Below, piece by piece: positions 34,144-41,719 of a stretch of DNA of 64,000 nt. Position numbers and translations under genes: made by a program. The DNA comes from Rhizobium sp. Root274 (lineage in GTDB: Bacteria > Pseudomonadota > Alphaproteobacteria > Rhizobiales > Rhizobiaceae), in the NCBI RefSeq assembly GCF_001429245.1, contig NZ_LMJE01000007.1, positions 1,023,559 through 1,087,558 on the forward strand. Direction: 5' to 3'. The notes below the pieces were generated by a model. That model was given only the letters and a program-made list of their open reading frames with translations, had not been told where the DNA came from and ran no database searches. The first letter of the stretch is position 1, and each line of letters starts with the position of its first letter.

Positions 34144-34769
34144 TGATCAGGCTTTACGACTACCACCTCGACGAAAACGGCTTTCGCGTCCGCCTTCTCC
34201 TCTCCATGCTCGGCCTGTCCTTCGAGACGGTCGCCGTCGACAAGGCGCCAGGCCGCGAGCAGGAAAAGCCGCATATGCTGGCGCTCAATCCGACCGGCAC
34301 GCTGCCGATCCTCGAAGACGGCGATGTCAGGCTCTTCGGCACAACCGCCATCCTCGCTTTTCTCGTCCGCGCTTATGCGCCTGAGAGCCCCTGGCTGCCC
34401 GCCGATGCCGCAGACTTCGGACGCGTCCAGCAATGGCTGGGCTTTTCCACCCGCGAGCTGAAGCCCGCAATCGACGCCCGCGAGGCGGCTCTCTTCACCT
34501 CGGAGGGCGCCAGCGACAGCGATCTGAAGGCCGCCCGCAAAGGCTTCCGCATCATGAACGACCACATGACGCTGCGGCAGATCGAAGGGGCGGACTGGCT
34601 CGTCGGCGCCAGCCCGACACTCGCCGATCTGGCCCTCCTGCCGAGCTTCGCTTTGTCGCGCGACTACGGCACCGACCACGACGAATACCCGGCCCTTCGC
34701 CGCTGGCTGCGCCGCTTTCGCGCCCTTCCAGGCTTCATCACCATGCCGGGCGTACCAGATTACCACTGA
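34143..34769 (+). CDS. Glutathione S-transferase family protein
   Basis: A 208-residue GST: thioredoxin-like N-terminal domain (IRLYDYHLDENGFRVRLLLS, ALNPTGTLPILEDGD, FGTTAILAFLV) and a helical C-terminal domain (DWLVGASPTLADLALLPSFA). The TGATG overlap with the Rieske gene indicates coupling. In the caffeine N-demethylase NdmCDE system a GST-like protein (NdmE) is needed for the complex between a cluster-less oxygenase and its Rieske partner, so a structural rather than a conjugating role is possible here. GTG 34140 is an alternative start. Confidence 0.9.
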   Translation: MIRLYDYHLDENGFRVRLLLSMLGLSFETVAVDKAPGREQEKPHMLALNPTGTLPILEDGDVRLFGTTAILAFLVRAYAPESPWLPADAADFGRVQQWLGFSTRELKPAIDAREAALFTSEGASDSDLKAARKGFRIMNDHMTLRQIEGADWLVGASPTLADLALLPSFALSRDYGTDHDEYPALRRWLRRFRALPGFITMPGVPDYH

Positions 34770-34828
34770 CCTGCCTTGCTGGCCGAAAGCCGCGCGGCTA
34801 GGTCGATGACAACGCAGGGAGATCCGCC

Positions 34829-35785
34829 ATGATCCGCATCGTCTTTCTCGACCGCGACACGCTGTCGCCGGAAACCGTTGTTCGCGCGCCCTCCGTGCCG
34901 CATGAAATGGTGGTCCATGCCCGCACCGCCCCGCATGAAGTGGCTGAGCGCATCCGCGACGCAGATGTGGTAATTACCAACAAGGCCCCTGTCCGTGCCG
35001 AAGCACTCGCCGGCGCCACCAAACTCAAGCTGATCGCCGTCTCCGCCACCGGCACCGATATTGTCGATCTCGCGGAAGCCAGGGCGCGCGGCGTCACGGT
35101 TTGCAACATCCGCAACTACGCAAAACACACGGTGCCCGAACACACCTTCGCGCTGATGCTGGCGTTGCGCCGCTCGATCCTGCCCTATCGCCAGTCGGTG
35201 ATCGAGGGACGCTGGCAGCACGCGGCGCAATTCTGCTATTTCGATTATCCCATTGCCGATCTCGGCGGCTCGACGCTCGGCATTATCGGCCATGGCACGC
35301 TTGGCCAGTCGGTGGGCAAGATCGCCGAAGCCTTCGGCATGACGGTGCTGACCGCCGGTCGTCGCGGCGCAACAGACCTCAAGCCCGGCCAGACGGCTTT
35401 CGACGATGTCATGAGGCGCTCGGATGTGATCACCCTGCATTGCCCGCTGACGCCGGAAACGCGCGGCGTGATCGGTGCGCGCGAATTCGCCCTGATGGAA
35501 CGCAAACCGCTGCTGATCAACACCGGCCGCGGCGGCCTCGTCGACGAACTGGCGCTGGAAAAGGCCCTCGATGCCGGCCAGATCTCCGGCGCCGGCTTCG
35601 ACGTCACCGATGGCGAACCACCCGCCCATGACAGCCCGATGATGCGGATCGCGTCACGCGAAAACGTCATCCTCACCCCGCATGTCGCCTGGGCAAGCCG
35701 CGAGGCAATCCAGGCCCTGGCCGACCAGCTGATTGAGAATATCGAGTTGTTTCTCGCGGGTAAGCCGCGCAATCTCGTGACCTGA
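34829..35785 (+). CDS. D-2-hydroxyacid dehydrogenase (glycerate/hydroxypyruvate reductase-like)
   Basis: A 318-residue NAD-dependent dehydrogenase. The nucleotide-binding motif is LGIIGHGTLGQSVG (GxGxxG); catalytic residues are Arg in INTGRGGLVDE, Glu in DGEPP and His in LTPHVAW. The subgroup contains hydroxypyruvate reductase/glycerate dehydrogenase. The gene lies 59 bases after the GST gene on the same strand with the ribosome-binding site GGGAGA; whether it shares their transcript is unclear. Confidence 0.9.
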   Translation: MIRIVFLDRDTLSPETVVRAPSVPHEMVVHARTAPHEVAERIRDADVVITNKAPVRAEALAGATKLKLIAVSATGTDIVDLAEARARGVTVCNIRNYAKHTVPEHTFALMLALRRSILPYRQSVIEGRWQHAAQFCYFDYPIADLGGSTLGIIGHGTLGQSVGKIAEAFGMTVLTAGRRGATDLKPGQTAFDDVMRRSDVITLHCPLTPETRGVIGAREFALMERKPLLINTGRGGLVDELALEKALDAGQISGAGFDVTDGEPPAHDSPMMRIASRENVILTPHVAWASREAIQALADQLIENIELFLAGKPRNLVT

Positions 35786-35856
35786 TCCAACCAACGCAGC
35801 CCTTGCCCTTTCTCAGCGACGCATATCTAACTCTCTCAAAAGACAGGGAGGACGGC

Positions 35857-36930
35857 ATGCGGTATCTTGAGGCGGACTATCAGGGCGAGGAAATCCTGAC
35901 GGCGAAAAAGGGCGCAATCGGCCTGATCGCCCTCAATCGCCCCCGCGTTCTGAACAGTCTCTCCCACGACATGGTCCTCGCCTTCGGCAAGGCGCTCGAC
36001 GCCTTTGAGGCCGACCCTGAAGTCGCTGCCGTGCTCGTCACCGGCGAGGGCGAACGCGGGCTGTGCGCCGGCGGCGACATCAGGATGTTTTATGAAAGCG
36101 GCAAGGCCGGCGACGGCAAGGCTTCGGAATTCCTCAAGGCCGAATACCGCCTGAATGCCCGCATCGCCGGTTTCAAAAAGCCCTATGTCGTCGTCATTGA
36201 CGGCATCACCATGGGCGGCGGTGTCGGTGTCTCCAGCCATGGCAGCCATCGCATCGTCACCGAGACGACCAAGCTCGCCATGCCCGAAACCGGCATCGGC
36301 TTCTTCCCCGATATCGGCGCCACCTGGCTCCTCTCCCGCGCATCCGGCGAACTGGGCACCTGGATGGGGCTATCAGGCGAAGCGGTGAACGGCGCTGACG
36401 CCATCACCGCGGGCTTTGCCGACTGGTACGTTCCGCAGGACCGTGTAGCAGAACTCCTGGAGCGGATCGCCGCCCTCCCCGCCCCGGCGCTCGGCCAATC
36501 GATCGCCTCGACGATCCGCGACTATACGGTGGACGGCCCGAAGGGCATCTTCTCCGAAGGCCGAGACATGATCGACCGCTGCTTCGCCTTCGACACGGTG
36601 GAGGAGATCATCCCAGCCCTCGAACAGGAACAGGGCGACCTCGCCGCCAGAACGCTCATCGCCATGCGCGCGAAATCGCCGACCAGCCTGAAGGTGACGC
36701 TCAGGATGCTGCGCGAGGCCCGCCTCTCCCAAGACCTCGAAACCTGCCTCGAACGCGAATTCGCCGGCACCTGCCAAGTGGTGAAAGTCCCCGACTTCTA
36801 CGAAGGCATACGTGCTGCGATCATCGACAAGGACAGGAACCCGAAATGGTCCCCGGCGACGCTGGAGGATGTGGCGCCGGAGAGTGTCGAGGCGTTCTTT
36901 GCGGCACGGGATGAGCGGTTGTTCGAATAA
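35857..36930 (+). CDS. Enoyl-CoA hydratase/isomerase family protein, 3-hydroxyisobutyryl-CoA hydrolase-like
   Basis: A 357-residue crotonase-fold enzyme. Family features: RPRVLNSLSHDMV, oxyanion-hole segment LCAGGDIRMFYESGK, GGGVGVSSHGSHRI and the acid pair in MPETGIGFFPDIGATW, which match the hydrolase subgroup acting in valine breakdown. The C-terminal FxxGxRAxxxDKDRxPxW segment is characteristic (YEGIRAAIIDKDRNPKW). ATG 35857 follows GGAGGAC. The 3' end of this gene recurs as a degenerate fragment at 38291-38403. Confidence 0.9.
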   Translation: MRYLEADYQGEEILTAKKGAIGLIALNRPRVLNSLSHDMVLAFGKALDAFEADPEVAAVLVTGEGERGLCAGGDIRMFYESGKAGDGKASEFLKAEYRLNARIAGFKKPYVVVIDGITMGGGVGVSSHGSHRIVTETTKLAMPETGIGFFPDIGATWLLSRASGELGTWMGLSGEAVNGADAITAGFADWYVPQDRVAELLERIAALPAPALGQSIASTIRDYTVDGPKGIFSEGRDMIDRCFAFDTVEEIIPALEQEQGDLAARTLIAMRAKSPTSLKVTLRMLREARLSQDLETCLEREFAGTCQVVKVPDFYEGIRAAIIDKDRNPKWSPATLEDVAPESVEAFFAARDERLFE

Positions 36931-36948
36931 CCGCAAGCCGCAGACGTC

Positions 36949-37365
36949 TCACTGGCCGGGAGGCATGCGCTCGAAACGCTCAAGCGCCGGATCTATGCAA
37001 TCCCATGGCTGGGCCGAGGCGGTCCAGGTGACAAACTGTGGCGCATATCGCTCAGGTTCGTCGAGGCTTGCCGCTCTAACGGAAAAGATCTGAGGAGCAT
37101 CGGGGAATACCAGAAAGACCGGTGATCCGCAGACCGGGCAAAAGCCGCGGCGTTTGCGCGTTCCGGCATCCCCCACCAGATCCCAGGTCCGCGCCTCGCC
37201 TTCGAGTTTTACCTCGGCACCAGCGAAGACCACATGCGACGCATGGCCGGTTCCGCTGTCGATCTGACACTGCCGACACTGGCAATCGACCATGGCGACC
37301 GGTTCCCCGACCACCTCATAACGCACGCCTTCACAGGCGCATCCGCCACGAAAGGGCTTGGACAT
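36949..37365 (-). CDS. GFA family protein (Gfa-like zinc-binding)
   Basis: A 138-residue protein of the GFA fold. Zinc-binding Cys clusters are visible: GGCACEGVRY, DCQCRQCQ and GFCPVCGSP. The founding member binds glutathione and formaldehyde, but most members have no proven activity. First gene left of the fragment-flanked module at 36949-38201 and convergent with the hydroxyacyl-CoA hydrolase gene. Confidence 0.88.
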   Translation of the reverse strand: MSKPFRGGCACEGVRYEVVGEPVAMVDCQCRQCQIDSGTGHASHVVFAGAEVKLEGEARTWDLVGDAGTRKRRGFCPVCGSPVFLVFPDAPQIFSVRAASLDEPERYAPQFVTWTASAQPWDCIDPALERFERMPPGQ

Positions 37366-37410
37366 CGCTGTACTCCTTGTTTGATGACGCAGTCTGAGTA
37401 ACGGCGCGCC

Positions 37411-37875
37411 CTAATCGGGTTGCCGGATTGTCGCCTCAAGGCGTGGCACGACCACTTTCCAGCCATCTCCCATATTGCGGAAGGCGACCTCGTTCTTCGG
37501 GAGCTCGAAACCAGAATGGACGAGGCGGACACGCGTGCCCTCTGCAACTGGTTCCAGCGCCCAGGTCACGACCGTATCAAGCTTCGATCCATAGCCCGTG
37601 TTGGAGGCATCGCCACCGCGCCAAGCGTGGGAAAACCGCCGATTTTCGACCACCTCCAGCACTTCGCAGTGGATGGTGCCGTCCCAGGCACCCGCCGGCT
37701 TGGTCTGGTAGGTAAAGCGATTGCCGACAACCGGCTCGAAGCCTTTCGGCTCCATCAACCAGCGCGCCATGATCTCACCTGTCGTCAGCGCCCGCCAGAT
37801 CACTTCCGGCGCATGCGGAAAAACCTCGTCGACGACGATCTGCTGTCGGGAAGAAACTTGAGCGGCGTCGGTCAT
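37411..37875 (-). CDS. SRPBCC / AHSA1-like domain protein
   Basis: A 154-residue START-like protein (QIVVDEVFPHAPEVIWRALT, WLMEPKGFEPVVGNRFTYQT, GTRVRLVHSGFELPKNEVAF). Such proteins bind hydrophobic ligands and are commonly encoded with an ArsR regulator in the arrangement seen here. It overlaps the ArsR stop by 4 bases and is cotranscribed with it. Confidence 0.9.
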   Translation of the reverse strand: MTDAAQVSSRQQIVVDEVFPHAPEVIWRALTTGEIMARWLMEPKGFEPVVGNRFTYQTKPAGAWDGTIHCEVLEVVENRRFSHAWRGGDASNTGYGSKLDTVVTWALEPVAEGTRVRLVHSGFELPKNEVAFRNMGDGWKVVVPRLEATIRQPD

Positions 37876-38201
37876 GGGTCAATGTCCTTGAGAAGGGTGC
37901 GAAGATTGCCGAAGCGTTCCCGCCAGAAGATGCCGTAATGGCTCATCCAGTCGAACAGGGGTTCGAGACCCTCCGGGCGGATACGGTAAAAGGTGCTCCG
38001 CCCTTCCGGACGCTCGACGACGAGCCCGGCCTGCTTCAACGTCTTGAGATGTTGGGAGATCGCGCCTTGCGTGACCCCGCTTCCCCGCGTCAGCTCGACG
38101 ACGGAGATTTCATTCGTATCGGCAATGCGCTCATAGATGCCCCGCCGGGTGGGATCGGCGAGTGCGCGCATGACGGTGTTGACGGCTGTTGTTTCGATCA
38201 T
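37872..38201 (-). CDS. ArsR family transcriptional regulator
   Basis: A 109-residue winged-helix repressor (MRALADPTRRGIYERIAD, VTQGAISQHLKTLKQAGLVV, EGRSTFYRI). No metal-binding Cys pair is present, as is usual for the ArsR members paired with AHSA1-type genes. An 11-base inverted repeat directly upstream is a likely autoregulatory operator. Confidence 0.92.
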   Translation of the reverse strand: MIETTAVNTVMRALADPTRRGIYERIADTNEISVVELTRGSGVTQGAISQHLKTLKQAGLVVERPEGRSTFYRIRPEGLEPLFDWMSHYGIFWRERFGNLRTLLKDIDP

Positions 38202-38203
38202 GG

Positions 38204-38249
38204 AAAATCATTAGCGTGGACTATTCGATCAGTCAACACTAATGATTTT
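38204..38249. promoter_or_regulatory. Inverted repeat upstream of the ArsR gene, probable operator
   Basis: AAAATCATTAG (38204-38214) and CTAATGATTTT (38239-38249) are perfect 11-base inverted copies with a 24-base spacer. They begin 3 bases upstream of the ArsR start codon. Confidence 0.6.
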
Positions 38250-38290
38250 AGATTGGCCTTTTGCGCGAAGACGTGACGACGCACCACGCG

Positions 38291-38403
38291 GCGATCATCG
38301 ACAAGGACAGGACCCCGAAATCGGCGCCGGCGAAGTGGAGCATTCGACGCCGGAGCGTGTCGAGGCGTTCTTTGCGGCAAGGGATGAGCGGTTGTTTGGG
38401 TAG
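38291..38403 (+). pseudogene. Degenerate duplicate of the 3' end of the hydroxyacyl-CoA hydrolase-type gene
   Basis: This 113-base stretch matches the last 114 bases of the gene at 35857-36930 in the same orientation: the first 22 bases are identical, the middle diverges, and the end (about 45 bases through the stop) is again nearly identical. By eye about 84 percent match with a one-base deletion that shifts the frame. It is a remnant, not a gene, and together with the intact copy it brackets the GFA-SRPBCC-ArsR module. Confidence 0.88.
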
Positions 38404-38604
38404 GGTTGGAGATTGCGAGAGTTCGCGAGCGACTGGCTGCAACCAACAATGACGATCGCGGCCTACCATAAGCCGTGAAGGTTCTGCCGTTTCACGCCAG
38501 GAGCGTCCATTGCGGCTGTCGCCCCTGGATTTTAAGGCGACACGATGTCGCGAAACTCGGGTGCTATAGTCAGAGTTTCGCGACCGATTTGTGCGACAAA
38601 CATT
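38404..38604. other. Gap between the duplicated fragment and the toxin gene
   Basis: No gene seen. It holds only the 12-base perfect inverted repeat at 38547-38584. Confidence 0.6.
38547..38584. repeat. Perfect 12-base inverted repeat downstream of the toxin-antitoxin genes
   Basis: GTCGCGAAACTC (38547-38558) and GAGTTTCGCGAC (38573-38584), spacer 14 bases containing TATAGT. There is no T-run, so it is not a clear terminator. It could be an operator, a hairpin that protects the toxin mRNA, or a recombination site at the edge of the inserted DNA. Confidence 0.6.
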
Positions 38605-38943
38605 TCAGTCAGCAAGGCCTATCATCACCGAAAGCATGTTGTTGAGAGCCAGCATGTCGGCACCGGAAAGATGACCGATCACCGGGCCGCATTTGGCGCG
38701 CGGATAGGCCATAACCTTGTCCACCATGACCTGTGAAACGACATTGAGACCGTTCCCCGTCGTTGGCTCGATAGTGAACCGATAAAGTGGAGCATCAGCT
38801 ATCGTGCTGGTCAGCAAAACGACCAGCACGCTGTCTGCCGCATTGAGAAAATCAGATTGAATGACGATCGCCGGGCGAGGTTTTCCATAATCGCCCGGTG
38901 CCGAAACGGTGACGAGATCACCTCTTTTCACGGTGCTGGCCAT
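38605..38943 (-). CDS. Type II toxin, PemK/MazF family
   Basis: A 112-residue MazF-fold endoribonuclease-type toxin: VKRGDLVTVSAPGDYGKPRP then AIVIQSDFLN, LLTSTIADAPLYRFTIEP, VSQVMVDKVMAYPR. The usual GxPR/KPRP segment and the TSxxR-like strand are present. The gene starts inside the 3' end of the antitoxin gene (16-base overlap), the normal antitoxin-first arrangement. Confidence 0.9.
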   Translation of the reverse strand: MASTVKRGDLVTVSAPGDYGKPRPAIVIQSDFLNAADSVLVVLLTSTIADAPLYRFTIEPTTGNGLNVVSQVMVDKVMAYPRAKCGPVIGHLSGADMLALNNMLSVMIGLAD

Positions 38944-39152
38944 TCAGTAGCCGCCGCGATGAAATCCAGGGCTTCGGCTTCCTCGGGGCGGCCGCGCAAG
39001 AGCAGACCTTGCCGCTGGGCTTCAGCGGCAAATTCGGGCTTGTGAGGATCCGGCACCCAAATGCGTAGTTGCTTCATGCCCCGGTGCTGCTGCTGTTGCC
39101 GGTAGCGTTGAAACTTGGTCAGGCCGTCATCGGCGCTCTTAGGTCTCGGCAT
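38928..39152 (-). CDS. Antitoxin, MazE-like (DUF3018 type)
   Basis: A 74-residue, basic and glutamine-rich protein (MPRPKSADDGLTKFQRYRQQ, KQLRIWVPDPHKPEFAAEAQ) that ends in an acidic/aromatic tail (EALDFIAAATEWPAP) expected to bind the toxin. ATG 39152 is preferred because GGAGGATGCT precedes it; an in-frame ATG at 39164 lies in the operator palindrome. Confidence 0.87.
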   Translation of the reverse strand: MPRPKSADDGLTKFQRYRQQQQHRGMKQLRIWVPDPHKPEFAAEAQRQGLLLRGRPEEAEALDFIAAATEWPAP

Positions 39153-39161
39153 AGCATCCTC

Positions 39162-39209
39162 CATTAGGTCGCGCGCAACCCTAACACATTAGTCGCGCGC
39201 TACCTAATG
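39162..39209. promoter_or_regulatory. Toxin-antitoxin operator palindrome
   Basis: CATTAGGTCGCGCGC (39162-39176) and GCGCGCTACCTAATG (39195-39209) are inverted copies with one mismatch. A third CATTAG half-site lies at 39187-39192. Its position just upstream of the antitoxin start is where antitoxin autoregulation occurs. Confidence 0.72.
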
Positions 39210-39327
39210 AATCCGGCTCTGGTTACGAACAGCGCGAATGTTAGGATTCACGCTGCCATTTCGCCGAGCGCGGGATGACCGGTTCGGGCCGAATGCAGAA
39301 GAAGATTTTGTCCTACAACAATCAAAG

Positions 39328-39488
39328 AACCACCCCCTCACTCAATCTCATACGGCATCATGTTCCTCACCCGATGATCCACCACCAGCTTCCGCCTCAG
39401 CGGCGCACGGCGCGGCTGGTGCATTTGACGCGCTCGCAGAAGCGGCAGGAGATACCGATCGGGTCGAAGGCGCCGCTGTTGGAGAGGT
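39328..39488 (-). pseudogene. Degenerate duplicate of the 3' end of the PccR-type regulator gene
   Basis: This stretch matches about 160 bases covering the 3' end of the regulator gene and its downstream flank (40167-40328), same orientation, about 90 percent by eye. A one-base deletion near 39405 shifts the frame. The reading gives remnants such as [11 protein letters not shown]. The two copies are direct repeats flanking the unknown gene at 39528-40088. Confidence 0.88.
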
Positions 39489-39527
39489 GAAGGATCTACC
39501 GGTTTGCGACATTGGCGGCCTCGCGCA

Positions 39528-40088
39528 TCAGTCGACGAAGCGTTCCTTCAATAACTGCCGACCGCGCGTCATAGCGCTTTCTATTGTTGTTCCATCCCAA
39601 GAAAATTCCAGCAGCTTCTGATGATGTTCTTTCGTCACGCTTATATTGATAACGCCAGCCTTGATTCTGGTGCTGGCCCAATCGTAACGATAGCCATCAT
39701 CAGTCACCTTGCTCGAAAACATCGCGTCAAGATGGCGCTCAACAGTCCGATTGAGGGGTTCCCAAGCAAAATCCTTGCTAAGCATGCTGACCTGTTGGTC
39801 ATAATAGTCGGCATCGAAGATGGCAGTTGCCCGGTTGTGAGATGACCACTCTACTGAGGTCGCCGCCCTCCGCACGTGGACGCTGACATCGTCGCATCCC
39901 ATGCAACCGCAACTGCATCGGCCTATGATCAGGTTGCCTTTATGTCCTTGGGTAAGCTGGCGAATGATGTCGGGAGGATCGAGACCCAAGTGGTCGTCTC
40001 CGATCCAGTCTGTACCATCGACGATAAATCGCACTTCGTAGGTGTTGTCATCGTCATTGGGCAATATTTGATAGGACAGATTGCTCAT
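39528..40088 (-). CDS. Protein of unknown function with a Cys cluster
   Basis: A 186-residue soluble protein, richer in Asp, Tyr and Trp than neighbours and with less GC-biased codons. A compact Cys motif C58-x-C60-x-C62-x2-C65 (GRCSCGCMGCDD) could bind metal. Residues 130-186 are helical in character (TKEHHQKLLEFSWDGTTIES). No family recognised; the size and solitary setting are reminiscent of stand-alone immunity-type proteins, but that is a guess. It lies between two direct copies of the neighbouring regulator's 3' end, so it was probably inserted. Confidence 0.8.
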   Translation of the reverse strand: MSNLSYQILPNDDDNTYEVRFIVDGTDWIGDDHLGLDPPDIIRQLTQGHKGNLIIGRCSCGCMGCDDVSVHVRRAATSVEWSSHNRATAIFDADYYDQQVSMLSKDFAWEPLNRTVERHLDAMFSSKVTDDGYRYDWASTRIKAGVINISVTKEHHQKLLEFSWDGTTIESAMTRGRQLLKERFVD

Positions 40089-40175
40089 AGTAAATCGACG
40101 CTACAGACATGGTTCCACCTCTGCAATGGGCCAAATGCTGACGAGAATGCGCCCTGCCCCAACTCAGAACACCCC

Positions 40176-41585
40176 TCACTCAATCTCATACGGCATCGGG
40201 TTCCGCACCCGATGATCCACCACCAGCTTCCTTTTCAGTGGCGGCACGGCGCGGCTGGTGCATTTGACGCGCTCGCAGATGCGGCAGGAAATGCCGATGG
40301 GGTCGAAGGCGCCGCGGTTGGAGAGGTCGAGGTCGTCGGCATAGACGAAGGCACCGGCATAGGAGATCTCGCAGCCGAGCGCCAAGGCGTAGCGCGGATT
40401 GGCGGCGCGGAAGCCGGCGGAGCCTTTTGACACCTGCGTCGCGATGCAGAGATAACGCACACCGTCGGGCGTTTCCGCCGTCTGGCGGATGATCCGGCCG
40501 GGCGTCTCGAAGGCCTGATGCGCGTTCCACAGCGGGCAGGCCGCCCCGAAGCGGGCAAATTGCAGGCGGGCGGCACTGTGCCGCTTGGTGATATTGCCGG
40601 CCCGGTCGATACGGGCAAAGAAGATCGGCACGCCCTTCAGGCCCGGCCGTTGCAGCGTCGAGAGGCGGTGGCAGACCTGCTCGAGCGAGGCCTCGAAACG
40701 GGCGGCGAGCAGTTCGACGTCGTGGCGCAGATCCCGCGCGGCGGTGAGAAAGCTGCGATAGGGCAGGATCAGCGCGCCAGCGAAATAGTTGTAGAGGCCC
40801 ATGCGACAGATCTCGACCGCCTCTTCGCTGCGGAAATTCGCCTGTTTCAGCACCTGGTCAATCTTGGTGGCAGCGGCGAGCTGGGCAATCTGGATGGCGA
40901 TGTGGAAATCGCGGGTGGGGGCAGAGGCGTAGCGGCTGACGGTCAGGATCCGTCCCACCGGATCGAAGCGGCGGATCGCCTCGTCGCCCGCCTCGCCGCG
41001 CACCACGCGGACGCCGTGCTGTGCTTCGAGATGGCCTGAAAGAGCCGCGTAATTCTCCCCCTCCCCGAGCTTCAGCTCTGTCGCAAGTTGCTCCGCAGCA
41101 AACTCGAGATCGTGGATGTAGTTGTCGACGAAATGGAAGAAGTCGCGCACCTCGTCATAAGGCGTCACCTCCTGGGTGGGGGCAGCGCCCAACCGGTCAT
41201 CGAGGCTCGCCAGTTGCTCATTGCCGCGCCTGTAAGCCTGGTGGGCGGCAATCAGCGCATGGGCAAAGCCGGGGGCATTCTGCGTGACGAGCTTCAGCTC
41301 CTGCAGGCTCGGCGAATAGGTCTCGAACAAGGGATCGGAGAGCGCCTCCGTCAGCGCCGACATCAACCGGTCGTTCTGGCCCGAGGAGAGCTCGGTGATG
41401 TCGATGCCGAACTTTTCCGCCAGCGACAGAAGCACCGAGGCCGAAACCGGGCGCTGGTTGTTTTCGATCTGGTTGAGATAGCTGGTGGAAATGCCGACCA
41501 TATCGGCAAACTGCGCCTGGGTGGCCCCGTTCGCCTGGCGGATGTCGCGGACCTTGCGGCCGATAAAGAGTTTCCCGATGGCCAT
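40176..41585 (-). CDS. XRE-family short-chain acyl-CoA regulator (ScfR/PccR type)
   Basis: A 469-residue regulator: N-terminal XRE helix-turn-helix ([37 protein letters not shown]), a central IrrE-peptidase-like region ([20 protein letters not shown]), and the C-terminal short-chain fatty acyl regulator domain with Cys-rich [12 protein letters not shown]. Proteins of this class (PccR of Rhodobacter, PrpR and RamB of actinobacteria) control propionyl-CoA or acetate use through TTTGCAAA sites, which occur just upstream here. Divergent from pccB. ATG 41585 chosen over 41600, which would lie inside the operator. Confidence 0.92.
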   Translation of the reverse strand: MAIGKLFIGRKVRDIRQANGATQAQFADMVGISTSYLNQIENNQRPVSASVLLSLAEKFGIDITELSSGQNDRLMSALTEALSDPLFETYSPSLQELKLVTQNAPGFAHALIAAHQAYRRGNEQLASLDDRLGAAPTQEVTPYDEVRDFFHFVDNYIHDLEFAAEQLATELKLGEGENYAALSGHLEAQHGVRVVRGEAGDEAIRRFDPVGRILTVSRYASAPTRDFHIAIQIAQLAAATKIDQVLKQANFRSEEAVEICRMGLYNYFAGALILPYRSFLTAARDLRHDVELLAARFEASLEQVCHRLSTLQRPGLKGVPIFFARIDRAGNITKRHSAARLQFARFGAACPLWNAHQAFETPGRIIRQTAETPDGVRYLCIATQVSKGSAGFRAANPRYALALGCEISYAGAFVYADDLDLSNRGAFDPIGISCRICERVKCTSRAVPPLKRKLVVDHRVRNPMPYEIE

Positions 41586-41615
41586 TTCGCAAATTCGCAA
41601 TTTTTACTTTGCAAA
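41586..41615. promoter_or_regulatory. PccR-type operator: three TTTGCAAA-like boxes
   Basis: TTCGCAAA (41586-41593), TTCGCAAT (41594-41601) and TTTGCAAA (41608-41615) lie in the divergent gap between the regulator and pccB. The third is the exact box described for PccR; the other two differ by one or two bases. The cluster touches the regulator's start codon, fitting autorepression. Confidence 0.72.
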
Positions 41616-41719
41616 TTCATAAATCCACAGATGCACCTGTTCAACCGTTTTCTTCTGCGGCACAGTGGAATAGGTGTCACACAAGGCTTTACAGCCAAAC
41701 AGATCATTCCGGAGGAAGC

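Noticed and set aside
38291-38403. A tRNA or integrase attachment site made by the duplicated gene end
   Set aside because: No integrase or phage gene lies between the copies, and they are too diverged for a recent site-specific insertion.
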